Source: CALECP01 sp964389925
Lineage (GTDB): Bacteria; Chloroflexota; Anaerolineae; Promineifilales; Promineifilaceae
DNA length: 64,000 nt
Assembly (NCBI GenBank): GCA_964389925.1
Contig: CAYMGE010000002.1
Location: forward strand, 62,001 to 126,000
Direction: 5' to 3'
Shown here: one piece after another, positions 18,216 to 26,091 of the stretch
Position numbering within the stretch: the first letter of the stretch is position 1
How the letters are laid out: the number at the start of each line of letters is the position of its first letter
Program-made: the position numbers and the translations under genes
Notes under the pieces: model-generated
Databases searched by the model: none
The model's input: only the letters and a program-made list of their open reading frames with translations
Told to the model about the DNA's origin: nothing

Positions 18216-18251
18216 GGGAATGCTCCTATGATTAAAGTTGTGATTGTGTTT

Positions 18252-18320
18252 GATACGTTTGTATCGGGTTGTGGATACTGTTGTATCCATGGTCACGTGT
18301 GTGACCGTGCGCTTATGCGC
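18252..18320. other. Array of four tetraloop hairpins between the micro-genes
   Basis: Four perfect short stems follow one another in 69 bases, each with a four-base loop. They are GATAC-GTTT-GTATC (18252-18265), GGATAC-TGTT-GTATCC (18273-18288), GGTCAC-GTGT-GTGACC (18291-18306) and GCGC-TTAT-GCGC (18309-18320). In transcript sense they come after the stop of the first micro-gene. They could slow decay, set expression ratios, or be protein binding sites. There is no T-run, so simple termination is unlikely. Confidence 0.7.
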
Positions 18321-18344
18321 TGAATTAGAGACGCGATCTTCGGC

Positions 18345-18410
18345 TTAGTGAGAGCTGAAGGTAACTTGAGACAATTCTTCGTGCTTTTGAATTTCTGGTT
18401 TTACGTACAT
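18345..18410 (-). CDS. 21-residue peptide gene, tandem copy 1 (leader-like RiPP candidate)
   Basis: This is the first transcribed copy of the duplicated 21-codon gene; the peptide is identical to that of 18150-18215. The ribosome binding site is very good (TTTTAGGAGAACCTT before the ATG). The gene-to-gene offset is 195 bp, and the sequence between copies has diverged while the peptides have not. The residue pattern resembles a RiPP leader (Tyr2, Pro5, Ile7, Leu13, Thr17). PqqA-like and other short signal peptides are alternatives. No cyclase, RRE/PqqD or transglutaminase-type protease gene is seen nearby, so any modifying machinery would have to be encoded elsewhere. Confidence 0.75.
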   Translation of the reverse strand: MYVKPEIQKHEELSQVTFSSH

Positions 18411-18446
18411 AAGGTTCTCCTAAAAGGATAATGTCTGTTAGCGAAT

Positions 18447-18464
18447 CTCTCTTTGGCAATTGAG
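18447..18464. repeat. Right arm of the 18-bp inverted repeat
   Basis: TCTCTCTTTGGCAATTGA is the exact reverse complement of 18051-18068. It lies 37 bp upstream of the first micro-gene start, in the region where its promoter or 5' UTR would be. The pair could be an operator, a long-range RNA stem, or the ends of a small mobile cassette. Confidence 0.8.
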
Positions 18465-18634
18465 CATCGTAACAGGGTGTATAACGCAGTTTTTCAGATT
18501 TGTCCAGCAAATGGCTCGTTTTGGGGGGGTAGAACGGGGTTGGATGATTGATTTCGGCCGAAATCAATGCAATTTACGCCATTCAGCGTATAACTACCTC
18601 TCATCACTTCGAGCTGCACCAATGGACAAACGGC

Positions 18635-19192
18635 TCAAAGCAACCCGTCTGGCAAATGCACAAGCAGTTGCCCATTGGCAATGTCAACCTCTAGTATCAC
18701 CCCTTCAATATCGGGAATCAAAATCTCGCCTTGCTCACCCTGCACAATGAAGACATCATTTGCACCCGTTTCGAGGATTTGGCTGACTGTGCCAAGCTGT
18801 TCTCCCGTATCGGTCAGCACGTTGATGCCAATGGCTTGAAATGCGTAGAATTCATCTTCTGCGAGCGGTAGCGCATCCTCTAGCGTGACAAAAAGCCAGT
18901 GTTGACGTAGTGTCCCAGCCTCTTCGCGCCCGTTGATTTCGGCAAATTTGACGAGGGCTTCTTCTTTGTTGAAGCGCACGTTTTCAACGGTCAGGGGGCG
19001 TGGGTTAGCGTCATTCGGCCGACGCGACACATATACGCGCTCTAAATCAAAGAAACGCGCAGGTTCATCGCTTTCAACGGAAACCTTTAGTTCCCCCATC
19101 ACGCCGTGCGGCTTACGAATAAACCCTATAATCAAAAAACGAGGTTCCGCAGAACCTCGCTCCCTTTCTCTTGGTGAAAGATTGTTTGTCAT
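18635..19192 (-). CDS. rimM: 16S rRNA processing protein RimM
   Basis: 185 residues. RimM helps mature the 30S subunit head and binds ribosomal protein S19. The N-terminal barrel starts at residue 19 (FLIIGFIRKPHGVMGE) and the PRC barrel covers about 100-183 (IGINVLTDTGEQLG, ILIPDIEGVI). The ATG at 19192 overlaps the khpA stop in an ATGA arrangement, which supports this start and translational coupling. It leaves an unusual 18-residue N-terminal extension rich in Arg/Glu (LSPRERERGSAEPR). That extension is encoded by a perfect 8-bp hairpin (19140-19147 with 19152-19159) and looks like a translated repeat. Confidence 0.93.
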   Translation of the reverse strand: MTNNLSPRERERGSAEPRFLIIGFIRKPHGVMGELKVSVESDEPARFFDLERVYVSRRPNDANPRPLTVENVRFNKEEALVKFAEINGREEAGTLRQHWLFVTLEDALPLAEDEFYAFQAIGINVLTDTGEQLGTVSQILETGANDVFIVQGEQGEILIPDIEGVILEVDIANGQLLVHLPDGLL

Positions 19193-19419
19193 AATACTTC
19201 GAGCGTGACCCGTTTGCCCTCTTTTGCGCCAAGCGACTGAACAATCGTGCGGAGGGCATTGATGACACGTCCTTTGCGGCCGATGACGCGCCCTGTATCC
19301 TCATCTGCAACACGCACCTCAACGATGATAGATGACTCACCTGCCATCTCTGTCACTTCGACCATATCTGGTTCATCAACCAGCGATTTCACCATATATT
19401 CGACTAAATCTTTAAACAT
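19189..19419 (-). CDS. khpA: KH-domain RNA-binding protein KhpA
   Basis: 76 residues, a single KH domain with the GRVIGRKGRVINALR signature (GxxG loop GRKG). KhpA/YlqC proteins bind RNA and are typically encoded between rpsP and rimM, exactly as here. The frame reaches back to 19443, but the ATG at 19419 has GAGGG 5-6 bases upstream and gives the canonical N-terminus (MFKDLVEYMV). Its stop overlaps the rimM start by 4 bp. Confidence 0.92.
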   Translation of the reverse strand: MFKDLVEYMVKSLVDEPDMVEVTEMAGESSIIVEVRVADEDTGRVIGRKGRVINALRTIVQSLGAKEGKRVTLEVL

Positions 19420-19521
19420 AATTCCCTCAAGGTGTTTACCCAAAATAGTTGTACGTTATTCTCATCTTCACAGTGCTTATGATTGTATGCCCTAATGAAG
19501 AAATCGCAACGCGCAGACTGC

Positions 19522-19557
19522 CAAAATGGCTATTTATATCTCAAAACAGCCATTTTG
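19522..19557. terminator. Hairpin between rpsP and khpA
   Basis: CAAAATGGCT (19522-19531) pairs perfectly with AGCCATTTTG (19548-19557) around a 16-base loop. In the minus-strand transcript it follows the rpsP stop and has only a short U-run inside the stem. It is better read as a processing site or weak attenuator than as a full terminator, since khpA and rimM follow. Confidence 0.5.
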
Positions 19558-19571
19558 ATAACTATTTGAAA

Positions 19572-20084
19572 CTATGCTTCGCTCGTTTCGTCGGTCTCAT
19601 CGTTTCCAGTAACAGCGTCAACAAGATTGCTGACCACGTTAGAAACCACCTCAACTGCGTCTGACGCAGCTTCGCTAACAGCTTCACTCACGGCCGCGGC
19701 CGCATCACTCACAGTCTCTTGCACAGACTCAATGACGCTGCTTGCAGTCTCCTCAGCCTCTTCAACGATGGGCGGCCATGGCGTGCCTTCAAACTCAGCG
19801 ACCAACTTGCCCATTTCTTCACCGGCACGGAAGCGTGCAAGGCGATCTAGTGTGCCTTGTTTTTCCAAGAGACGACGAACCGCATCTGATGGCTGTGCGC
19901 CAACGCTCAACCAGTGCAAGGCACGTCCTTCTTCAACTTTATAAACAATGGGATCAACCATTGGATTATAATAGCCAATCTGCTCAACAAAACGACCATC
20001 GCGCTTAGAGCTACTTTCTGCTACCACAACGCGATAACTTGGTTGCCGTTTCTTCCCACGGCGTGCTAAACGAATACGTAACAT
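19572..20084 (-). CDS. rpsP: 30S ribosomal protein S16 with long C-terminal extension
   Basis: 170 residues, about twice the usual 75-95. The S16 core covers 1-80 (MLRIRLARRGKKRQPSYRVV, then IGYYNP, ALHWLSVGAQPSDAV). After residue 100 comes an acidic Ala/Val/Ser/Glu-rich tail of about 65 residues with amphipathic heptad-like spacing (SDAAAAVSEAVSEAASDAVE). Extended S16 tails are known in some phyla, but their role is unclear. The start is the ATG at 20084, which gives the canonical MLRIRL; upstream in-frame codons do not resemble S16. Spacing puts it in an operon with khpA and rimM. Confidence 0.95.
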   Translation of the reverse strand: MLRIRLARRGKKRQPSYRVVVAESSSKRDGRFVEQIGYYNPMVDPIVYKVEEGRALHWLSVGAQPSDAVRRLLEKQGTLDRLARFRAGEEMGKLVAEFEGTPWPPIVEEAEETASSVIESVQETVSDAAAAVSEAVSEAASDAVEVVSNVVSNLVDAVTGNDETDETSEA

Positions 20085-20448
20085 TTTTAATTCTCCACAA
20101 TCATTCGATTCTACTGCCATCTCAGCAGAACCATGTTTTTGTCGCTTGATTGCGACGCAAACCAGTGTTCGGTGAAGTCGAACGACACCCTGTTGAGCAA
20201 ACGTCCGTCTGCTCATGACACTGACAAAGCGATCACAGATGGTCAATCACCCATCGCTATGGACGAATTCAAGCTCGTCCACAGCGACAGACTATCAACC
20301 GCATCGTAAAGTATATTGCGTGTTCAGTTTACGCAATACTGCTGCATACGGCATCAAAATGTGCGCTGTATGCGTGAAAAATCGTAAATGGTGAAAGTGA
20401 GGCACACGCCCTTCATTACCATTCACCGTTGACAATTTACCATTGTGC
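20085..20448. other. Structured leader between ffh and rpsP
   Basis: There is no gene in this 364-base gap. In the minus-strand transcript it forms the rpsP leader. It holds a 13-bp stem with one mismatch (20253-20265 with 20274-20286), an 8-bp stem (TATTGCGT 20313-20320 with ACGCAATA 20330-20337), and a GCATAC/GTATGC pairing (about 20344-20373). Near ffh are heptamer-phased words (CATTACC, ATTCACC, GTTGACA, ATTTACC; 20413-20440). Autogenous control by a ribosomal protein is plausible but unproven. Confidence 0.5.
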
Positions 20449-21783
20449 TTAGATACCTAAGCTCCGCATTAAATTTTTAAGACCCTTCCCCTTCCCACGA
20501 GTGAGCTTTTTCATTGTCCCCTGCATTTCGCGGAATTGACGTAGCAGCGCATTGACATCCTGCACTGTTGTTCCTGAGCCTTTTGCGATTCGACGCTTGC
20601 GATTTGCCTTCATGAGCTTGGGGTTCCGTCGTTCAGCGGGGGTCATCGACTGAATGATGGCTTCAATGCGCTTCATGTCGCCCTCGGCCTCATTCATATC
20701 GACCTCTTTCATCATCTGGTTCATACCGGGCAACATCGACATGATTGAACCAATTGAGCCAAGCTTTTTGATCTGCTGCATTTGGCTCAAGAAATCTTCA
20801 AGGTCGAACTTCCCGTCCATCAGGCGTTGCCCTGCCCGTTCGGACACCTCTTGGTCAAGCTGAAGCTGCGCTTTCTCAACGAGGGTTAGCACATCACCCA
20901 TGCCGAGAATACGATCAGCGAGGCGGTCAGGATGGAACTCTTGCAATGCGTCGAGCTTTTCGCCGACACCGAGATATTTGATCGGCACGCCAGTCACTTC
21001 GCGCACTGAAATCGCCGCACCACCACGTGCATCGCCGTCTACCTTTGTCATGATTAGGCCGGTGATGTCAACGGCGTTATCGAAGTCCCGTGCCACGCCG
21101 ACAGCCGTTTGCCCTGTCATCGCATCAACGACCAGAATTGTCTCGATGGGATCGACCCGCGCTTTGATGTCGCGGATTTCATCCATTTTCATCTCATCTA
21201 TGTTGAGTCGGCCGGCTGTGTCCAGAATGACCACAGTGTGACCATTTTGCTTGGCAAATTCGACCCCATTGGCGCAAATATCGCGGGGGTCTGCGTCCGT
21301 CCCCTCGTCGTAGACAGGAATGTTAAGCTGTTTGCCAACCGTGATGAGCTGATTAACGGCAGCGGGTCGATAGACATCGGCCGCCACCAACAGCGGCCGA
21401 CTACCCTTGCGCCGCAACTGCAAAGCTAGCTTGCCAGAGGTCGTCGTCTTACCTGACCCCTGTAACCCAACCATCATGATAACGGTTGGGTGCTGCACAC
21501 CAAGCTGCAAACGACCGGGTTCACCCAGAAGCTCCACCAGCTCGTCATGCACAATTTTGACGACCTGCTGTGAGGGCGAAATGTTTCGCATCACCTCATC
21601 GCCAATCGAACGTTCTTTAACACGCTTGACGAAGCTCTTAACAACTTTGAAATCGACATCGGCCGCGATCAGCGCCAAGCGAACTTGACGCATTGCCATG
21701 TTAATATCTTCTTCCGTCAATCGGCCCTGCCGAGACAGGTCATCAAACACATTTTGTAAGCGGTCGCCTAAAGCCTCAAACAT
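20449..21783 (-). CDS. ffh: Signal recognition particle GTPase Ffh
   Basis: 444 residues, full length. Ffh binds 4.5S/6S SRP RNA and nascent signal sequences and docks with FtsY. The N domain is followed by the G domain with GLQGSGKTTTSGKLA (G1, about 105-119), DTAGRL (G3), TKVDGDARGG (G4) and GVGE. The methionine-rich M domain is at 300-440 (MLPGMNQMMKEVD, RRIAKGSGTTVQDVN). The ATG at 21783 is chosen over a start nine codons upstream because MFEALGDRLQ is the family N-terminus. It stands just upstream of rpsP on the same strand, a common arrangement. Confidence 0.97.
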   Translation of the reverse strand: MFEALGDRLQNVFDDLSRQGRLTEEDINMAMRQVRLALIAADVDFKVVKSFVKRVKERSIGDEVMRNISPSQQVVKIVHDELVELLGEPGRLQLGVQHPTVIMMVGLQGSGKTTTSGKLALQLRRKGSRPLLVAADVYRPAAVNQLITVGKQLNIPVYDEGTDADPRDICANGVEFAKQNGHTVVILDTAGRLNIDEMKMDEIRDIKARVDPIETILVVDAMTGQTAVGVARDFDNAVDITGLIMTKVDGDARGGAAISVREVTGVPIKYLGVGEKLDALQEFHPDRLADRILGMGDVLTLVEKAQLQLDQEVSERAGQRLMDGKFDLEDFLSQMQQIKKLGSIGSIMSMLPGMNQMMKEVDMNEAEGDMKRIEAIIQSMTPAERRNPKLMKANRKRRIAKGSGTTVQDVNALLRQFREMQGTMKKLTRGKGKGLKNLMRSLGI

Positions 21784-21995
21784 AGTTATTTTTGTGCAAT
21801 CTGCACGCAATCACAACTCGCAAGCTCTCATGTTTTGAGCGTTGAGAATTCCCAAAACATAGATTCTATTTTGCGATTTGATGGTTGCGTTAAATTGCAG
21901 GTGGGGGACTCCACAAGGGGTCAAATGATAGCTAAGGACAGATTTTGTGTCAACTGTCGACCGCTACGCTGCGAGAGTTCTGATGTTAATGGATG

Positions 21996-24044
21996 TCAAT
22001 CCTCCATTAGTGCGTCCCATTCGGCCGATAGCTCCCCAACCTCTTGCTCGACCCGCGCCAACGCTTGCTCTAAGTCGCTCACTAGCTCGTCTATACCCAG
22101 CAGTTTCGCGTCTGCAAGCTGCATCTGCAACGTCTCTAGGCGTGCTTCGGCCGCGTCAAGCAGCGGCTCCAGTTCACCGAGCCGCTTGCGCCACTGTTTA
22201 GACGATAGTTCCTCGTCAAAATCATGCTGAAAGGTAAGGATGCTATCGATTGATTTTTCGAGTGCCTCATCGGTCTTTTGCGGTTCCTTCCCCTTTTCTA
22301 TTTCCTGTTCAAGCTCGCGTTTCTCAAGATAAGTCGCATAACCATCTTCATAGACATATAGTTTGCCATCACGAATTGACCATATTTGCGTCGCTAATTT
22401 GCTGACGAGATAGCGATCATGACTAACAAAGATCAGCGTGCCGTCGTACTGTTCCAACACAGATTGCAGCACTTCTTGTGAGGGAATATCGAGATGGTTG
22501 GTCGGCTCATCAAGCAGCAAGAAATTTGCGCCCTGTGTCGCCAGAATTGCCAATGCCAATCGGCCGCGCTCGCCTCCGCTCAAGTCACGAACCTTTTTGA
22601 AAACGGTGTGACCACGAAACAGATAGCTTGCCAAGATATTGCGTGCCTGCTGCGTGCCAATTGGGGCAGCGTTGATGAGTTCGTCGATCACGCGATTGGC
22701 AGGATTCAGTTGGTCATGTGCTTGGGCAAAATAACCAAGCGCCAAGTTTTCGCCAACTTTTACGTCCCCTAACGTCCAAAGCTGTCCGCTATCAGCAAAG
22801 CGTTGTTGGCAGCTTTTCAAAATCGCTTTGATGAACGTCGATTTTCCGCTGCCGTTTTCGCCCAGAATGGCAATGCGGTCGCCGCGCTCAATGCGGAGCC
22901 GCTCGGAGGTGACAAGCGGTTTATCCTCGTAGCCAGCTCGTAGGTTTTTTGATTGGAGGACGAGTTTATCGCTTGTTTCGGCCGATTCCAGCCGAACTTT
23001 CATCACGGGTGGCTTGCTACTCACCATCCGCAATCCACGCAGCCGCCTTCGCGCTTCATTGGTCGAAAATGTGCGCGTGCGCCCTCCAACCTCAATCCAG
23101 CTTTTCCCCTCCAATTCGGTCGGGGGGAAGTTTTCCAACAGGACGATTTCCCGCGTCAGCCGCTTGAGCTTCCCCTTCGCCTGATCGCTCTGTCCATCGG
23201 CAATGTGCTGGCGAATAAAGTCAAACTCTTTTTCGAGCCTTCCCTTTTTGGCCTTGAATAAGGACGCTTCGCGCTCCCAATCTTGCATTCGACGTGCCAC
23301 ATAGTTGGTGTAGTCGCCCTGATATGTTTTTAGTGCAGAGGGGGTGAGTTCCCAAATAGCCGTCGCAATTTTGTTCAAGAAGTAACGATCATGGCTGACG
23401 ATGAGTAGTGTGCCAGCCCATTTTCGCAGCGTATTTTCGAGCCATTCAACGGCCGACCAGTCAAGATGGTTGGTTGGTTCATCCAAAATCAACAGATCGG
23501 GTTTTTCCAGCAACAGACGAGCCAACAAGACGCGCGTTTTTTGTCCGCCACTCAAGTGAGAGAGAGGGGTTTGCCATGTCGCTTCGGGGAAGCCAAGACC
23601 GATGAGCGTTAGCTTGATTTCGGCCGAAAAATCCCAACCACCGCCCATCTCAAACGCATTTTGCACCCTTCCATATCTTTCAAGTAGCTCCTCTGAAAAA
23701 TCGCCTGCTTCCATGCACGTTTCCATCTGGCGCATCTGTTCTTGTAATGCAGTCAAATCCCCAAACACGGTCAACATTTCTTCGTAAATCGTGTTTTCCT
23801 GACCCCGAAACGCCAAGACTGCTTCCTGTTGCAATACCCCTAACGACAGCTCGCGCTGCGTCACAACCTCGCCCGTGCGCGGTTCCTGCAATCCCGCCAA
23901 AATATGTAGCAGCGTTGTTTTGCCACACCCATTTGCACCCACCAACCCAACGCGCTCCTTCACGTTGAGCCGCACGTCAATTTCGCTAAATAAATCTTCA
24001 GCCCCAAACGACTGCGCTAAATTTCTGGCACTTAATATCGTCAT
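21996..24044 (-). CDS. ABC-F family ATPase (Uup/EttA-like)
   Basis: 682 residues with two ABC ATPase domains in one chain and no membrane segments. Walker A motifs are GANGCGKTT (first) and GENGSGKST (second). Signatures are LSGGQKTRVLL and LSGGERGRLAL, and both Walker B segments end in LDEPTNHLD. A charged linker lies between the domains and a C-terminal coiled coil (about 600-680) follows, as in Uup. ABC-F proteins act on the ribosome E site to rescue stalls or assist translation. The ATG lies 4 bases after the stop of the RlmI-like gene, so the two are translationally coupled. Confidence 0.92.
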   Translation of the reverse strand: MTILSARNLAQSFGAEDLFSEIDVRLNVKERVGLVGANGCGKTTLLHILAGLQEPRTGEVVTQRELSLGVLQQEAVLAFRGQENTIYEEMLTVFGDLTALQEQMRQMETCMEAGDFSEELLERYGRVQNAFEMGGGWDFSAEIKLTLIGLGFPEATWQTPLSHLSGGQKTRVLLARLLLEKPDLLILDEPTNHLDWSAVEWLENTLRKWAGTLLIVSHDRYFLNKIATAIWELTPSALKTYQGDYTNYVARRMQDWEREASLFKAKKGRLEKEFDFIRQHIADGQSDQAKGKLKRLTREIVLLENFPPTELEGKSWIEVGGRTRTFSTNEARRRLRGLRMVSSKPPVMKVRLESAETSDKLVLQSKNLRAGYEDKPLVTSERLRIERGDRIAILGENGSGKSTFIKAILKSCQQRFADSGQLWTLGDVKVGENLALGYFAQAHDQLNPANRVIDELINAAPIGTQQARNILASYLFRGHTVFKKVRDLSGGERGRLALAILATQGANFLLLDEPTNHLDIPSQEVLQSVLEQYDGTLIFVSHDRYLVSKLATQIWSIRDGKLYVYEDGYATYLEKRELEQEIEKGKEPQKTDEALEKSIDSILTFQHDFDEELSSKQWRKRLGELEPLLDAAEARLETLQMQLADAKLLGIDELVSDLEQALARVEQEVGELSAEWDALMED

Positions 24045-24047
24045 CTT

Positions 24048-25226
24048 TCACCAAACACGGCAAAGTAGCCCTTTCAAATAAAACGACTCTGGAAATGTCA
24101 GCAAAACGGGATGGTCGGGTGCTTGCGTCAACTGCTGGATGATTTGGGCGTTACGCCCGCTGTCGATGACTGCCCCGAAGACGATCTTTTGATAGAGATC
24201 GGCCGAGACTAACCCCGAACAGCTAAACGTTGCCAAAATACCATTTTTACGCAAAAGTTGGAACGCCAATAAGTTGATGTCCTTATACCCACGTGCTGCA
24301 CGTCTCAAATCACGCTGGCTGTTCACAAACTTCGGTGGATCAAGCACAATCACGTCAAATTTTTGCCCTTCATCTCGATAGTAGCGCAGGAGGTCGAAGG
24401 CATCGGCCGCAATAAACTCCCCCTCTAATCCATTGCGCTCAAAATTGCGCTCCGCCAGCTCCAATACTTCAACTGAGCTATCTACATTCACAACGGACGT
24501 TGCCGCCGCGGCTGCTGCATGAACGCCAAAACCGCCCGTGTAGCTAAAAACATTGAGCACGTCTTTCCCTTCACACAGTTTTGCAACGATTGCATGATTC
24601 TCGCGCTGATCGACGTAGAATCCCGTTTTATGCCCATCCGACAGGTTCACGCCAAAGCGCAAACCATGTTCCACAACTTCAAGCTCATCAGGCGGCGCAT
24701 CTCCGCGCAATACGCCCGTCACCTTTCGCAGCCCTTCCTTACGCCGCACGCTCGCATCTGACCGCTCAACAATCCCGCTTGCCCCCGTCACTGCAATCAG
24801 CGCGTCAGCGATCTGCTGTTTCCGCACGTCGATCCCCAGCGTCAGGCATTGCATGACCAGCCACTCACCATACTGATCGACGACCAAACCGGGTAACTTA
24901 TCTGCTTCCCCGAAAATGAGTCGTATTGCCGTTGCGTCGATATTTAGTTGCTTGCGGCGTTCGGCCGCTGCTTCAATCCGCGACAGCCAAAATGCCTCAT
25001 TAATTGGCTCATCTTGCCACGTCAACAAACGCACGCGAATTTGGGAGTTTTTGTTAAAGTAACCAACAGCGAGCGGTTGATTGTCATTTGATAAAACGCG
25101 CACAAGATCGCCATTTTTGACCTCCCCATCAACCCGCGCAATCGCGCCCGAAAATATCCAAGGATGCCCCTGTCGCACAGGTTTGTCTTTTTTCTTTTTT
25201 AGAACGACTTTTCCACTTATCTTCAA
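24048..25226 (-). CDS. Class I rRNA methyltransferase (RlmI-like, PUA plus MTase)
   Basis: 392 residues. An N-terminal PUA domain (about 1-75; GHPWIFSGAIARVDGEV) precedes an EEHEE-type domain and a SAM-dependent methyltransferase domain. Motif I is VLNVFSYTGGFGVHAA (about 222-237) and motif IV is VIVLDPPKF. The catalytic Cys lies in ATFSCSGLV. This is the layout of RlmI, which makes m5C1962 in 23S rRNA. The start is a TTG immediately after the tlyA stop, a tight coupling that also supports operon membership. Confidence 0.9.
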   Translation of the reverse strand: MKISGKVVLKKKKDKPVRQGHPWIFSGAIARVDGEVKNGDLVRVLSNDNQPLAVGYFNKNSQIRVRLLTWQDEPINEAFWLSRIEAAAERRKQLNIDATAIRLIFGEADKLPGLVVDQYGEWLVMQCLTLGIDVRKQQIADALIAVTGASGIVERSDASVRRKEGLRKVTGVLRGDAPPDELEVVEHGLRFGVNLSDGHKTGFYVDQRENHAIVAKLCEGKDVLNVFSYTGGFGVHAAAAAATSVVNVDSSVEVLELAERNFERNGLEGEFIAADAFDLLRYYRDEGQKFDVIVLDPPKFVNSQRDLRRAARGYKDINLLAFQLLRKNGILATFSCSGLVSADLYQKIVFGAVIDSGRNAQIIQQLTQAPDHPVLLTFPESFYLKGLLCRVW

Positions 25227-25229
25227 AAT

Positions 25230-26018
25230 TTACTCCACTACCACCCCAACCAACTCTCCAACTGTCTCTCGCCAATCAAACCCGACATCCGCACCCCGCA
25301 ACCACACCAAAAACTCGATGTTCCCATCCGAGCCTTCAATTGAACTGTGCGTTAATCCTGCTGGAAACAGGTCGTTTTTGATGCACCAGTCCAGAATATC
25401 TTCCAGAACTGCCCGGTGCACCGCTGGCTCGCGCACAATGCCACCGCTCCCCACCTGTTTTCTCCCCGCCTCAAACTGTGGCTTTATCAGCGCAACGATG
25501 TCAAACGAGTCGGTCAGCCACTTTTGCACGGCTGGCAAAATCAGCTTTAGTGAGATGAATGACGTGTCGATTGCGACAAACTCAACGGGTTCGCCCAATG
25601 TCTCTAAGTAGCGTGCGTTTGTGCGCTCAATCACAATAACACGATTATCTGAGCGCAATTTCCAATCAAGTTGCCCATAGCCAACGTCAATCGCATGAAC
25701 CCGCGCCGCGCCATTTTGCAACATGACATCGGTGAATCCACCGGTACATGCCCCGACATCCGCACAGATTGCGCCTGACAGATCGATGCCAAATTTTTCT
25801 AGCGCACCTGCCAGTTTGTAGCCGCCGCGACTGACGTAAGGCATTTGGTTGATTAGTTGTAGGCGGGCATCGGCCGAAATCCGCATCCCCGCCTTCGTCA
25901 CCACTTCTTCGTTAACCCGCACCTCGCCTGCCATCACGTAAGCCTGCGCCTTTGCTCGCGTTGCCACCAGCCCACGCTCAACAAGTAATTTGTCTAGTCT
26001 CTCTTTCCGCTTTGCCAT
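25230..26018 (-). CDS. tlyA: TlyA-family rRNA 2'-O-methyltransferase
   Basis: 262 residues. An S4 RNA-binding domain (RLDKLLVERGLVATRAKAQ, about 5-60) is joined to an FtsJ/RrmJ-like methyltransferase domain with CADVGACTGGFTDVML as motif I. TlyA methylates ribose at C1409 of 16S rRNA and in some bacteria C1920 of 23S rRNA, which affects capreomycin sensitivity. It is the first gene of the minus-strand run tlyA, rlmI-like, ABC-F. Confidence 0.93.
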   Translation of the reverse strand: MAKRKERLDKLLVERGLVATRAKAQAYVMAGEVRVNEEVVTKAGMRISADARLQLINQMPYVSRGGYKLAGALEKFGIDLSGAICADVGACTGGFTDVMLQNGAARVHAIDVGYGQLDWKLRSDNRVIVIERTNARYLETLGEPVEFVAIDTSFISLKLILPAVQKWLTDSFDIVALIKPQFEAGRKQVGSGGIVREPAVHRAVLEDILDWCIKNDLFPAGLTHSSIEGSDGNIEFLVWLRGADVGFDWRETVGELVGVVVE

Positions 26019-26091
26019 CTGTGAAGTGTACTACGAATTTGGATTTTGTCTGTGCAAGCCGTATGATGGGAATTTGTGTGAATGGCTCCCA

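Noticed and set aside
16848..18410. Complete lasso-peptide biosynthetic cluster
   Set aside because: The micro-peptides look leader-like and a nucleotidyltransferase follows, but there is no asparagine-synthetase-like cyclase, no RRE/PqqD protein, no B2-type protease and almost no core peptide.
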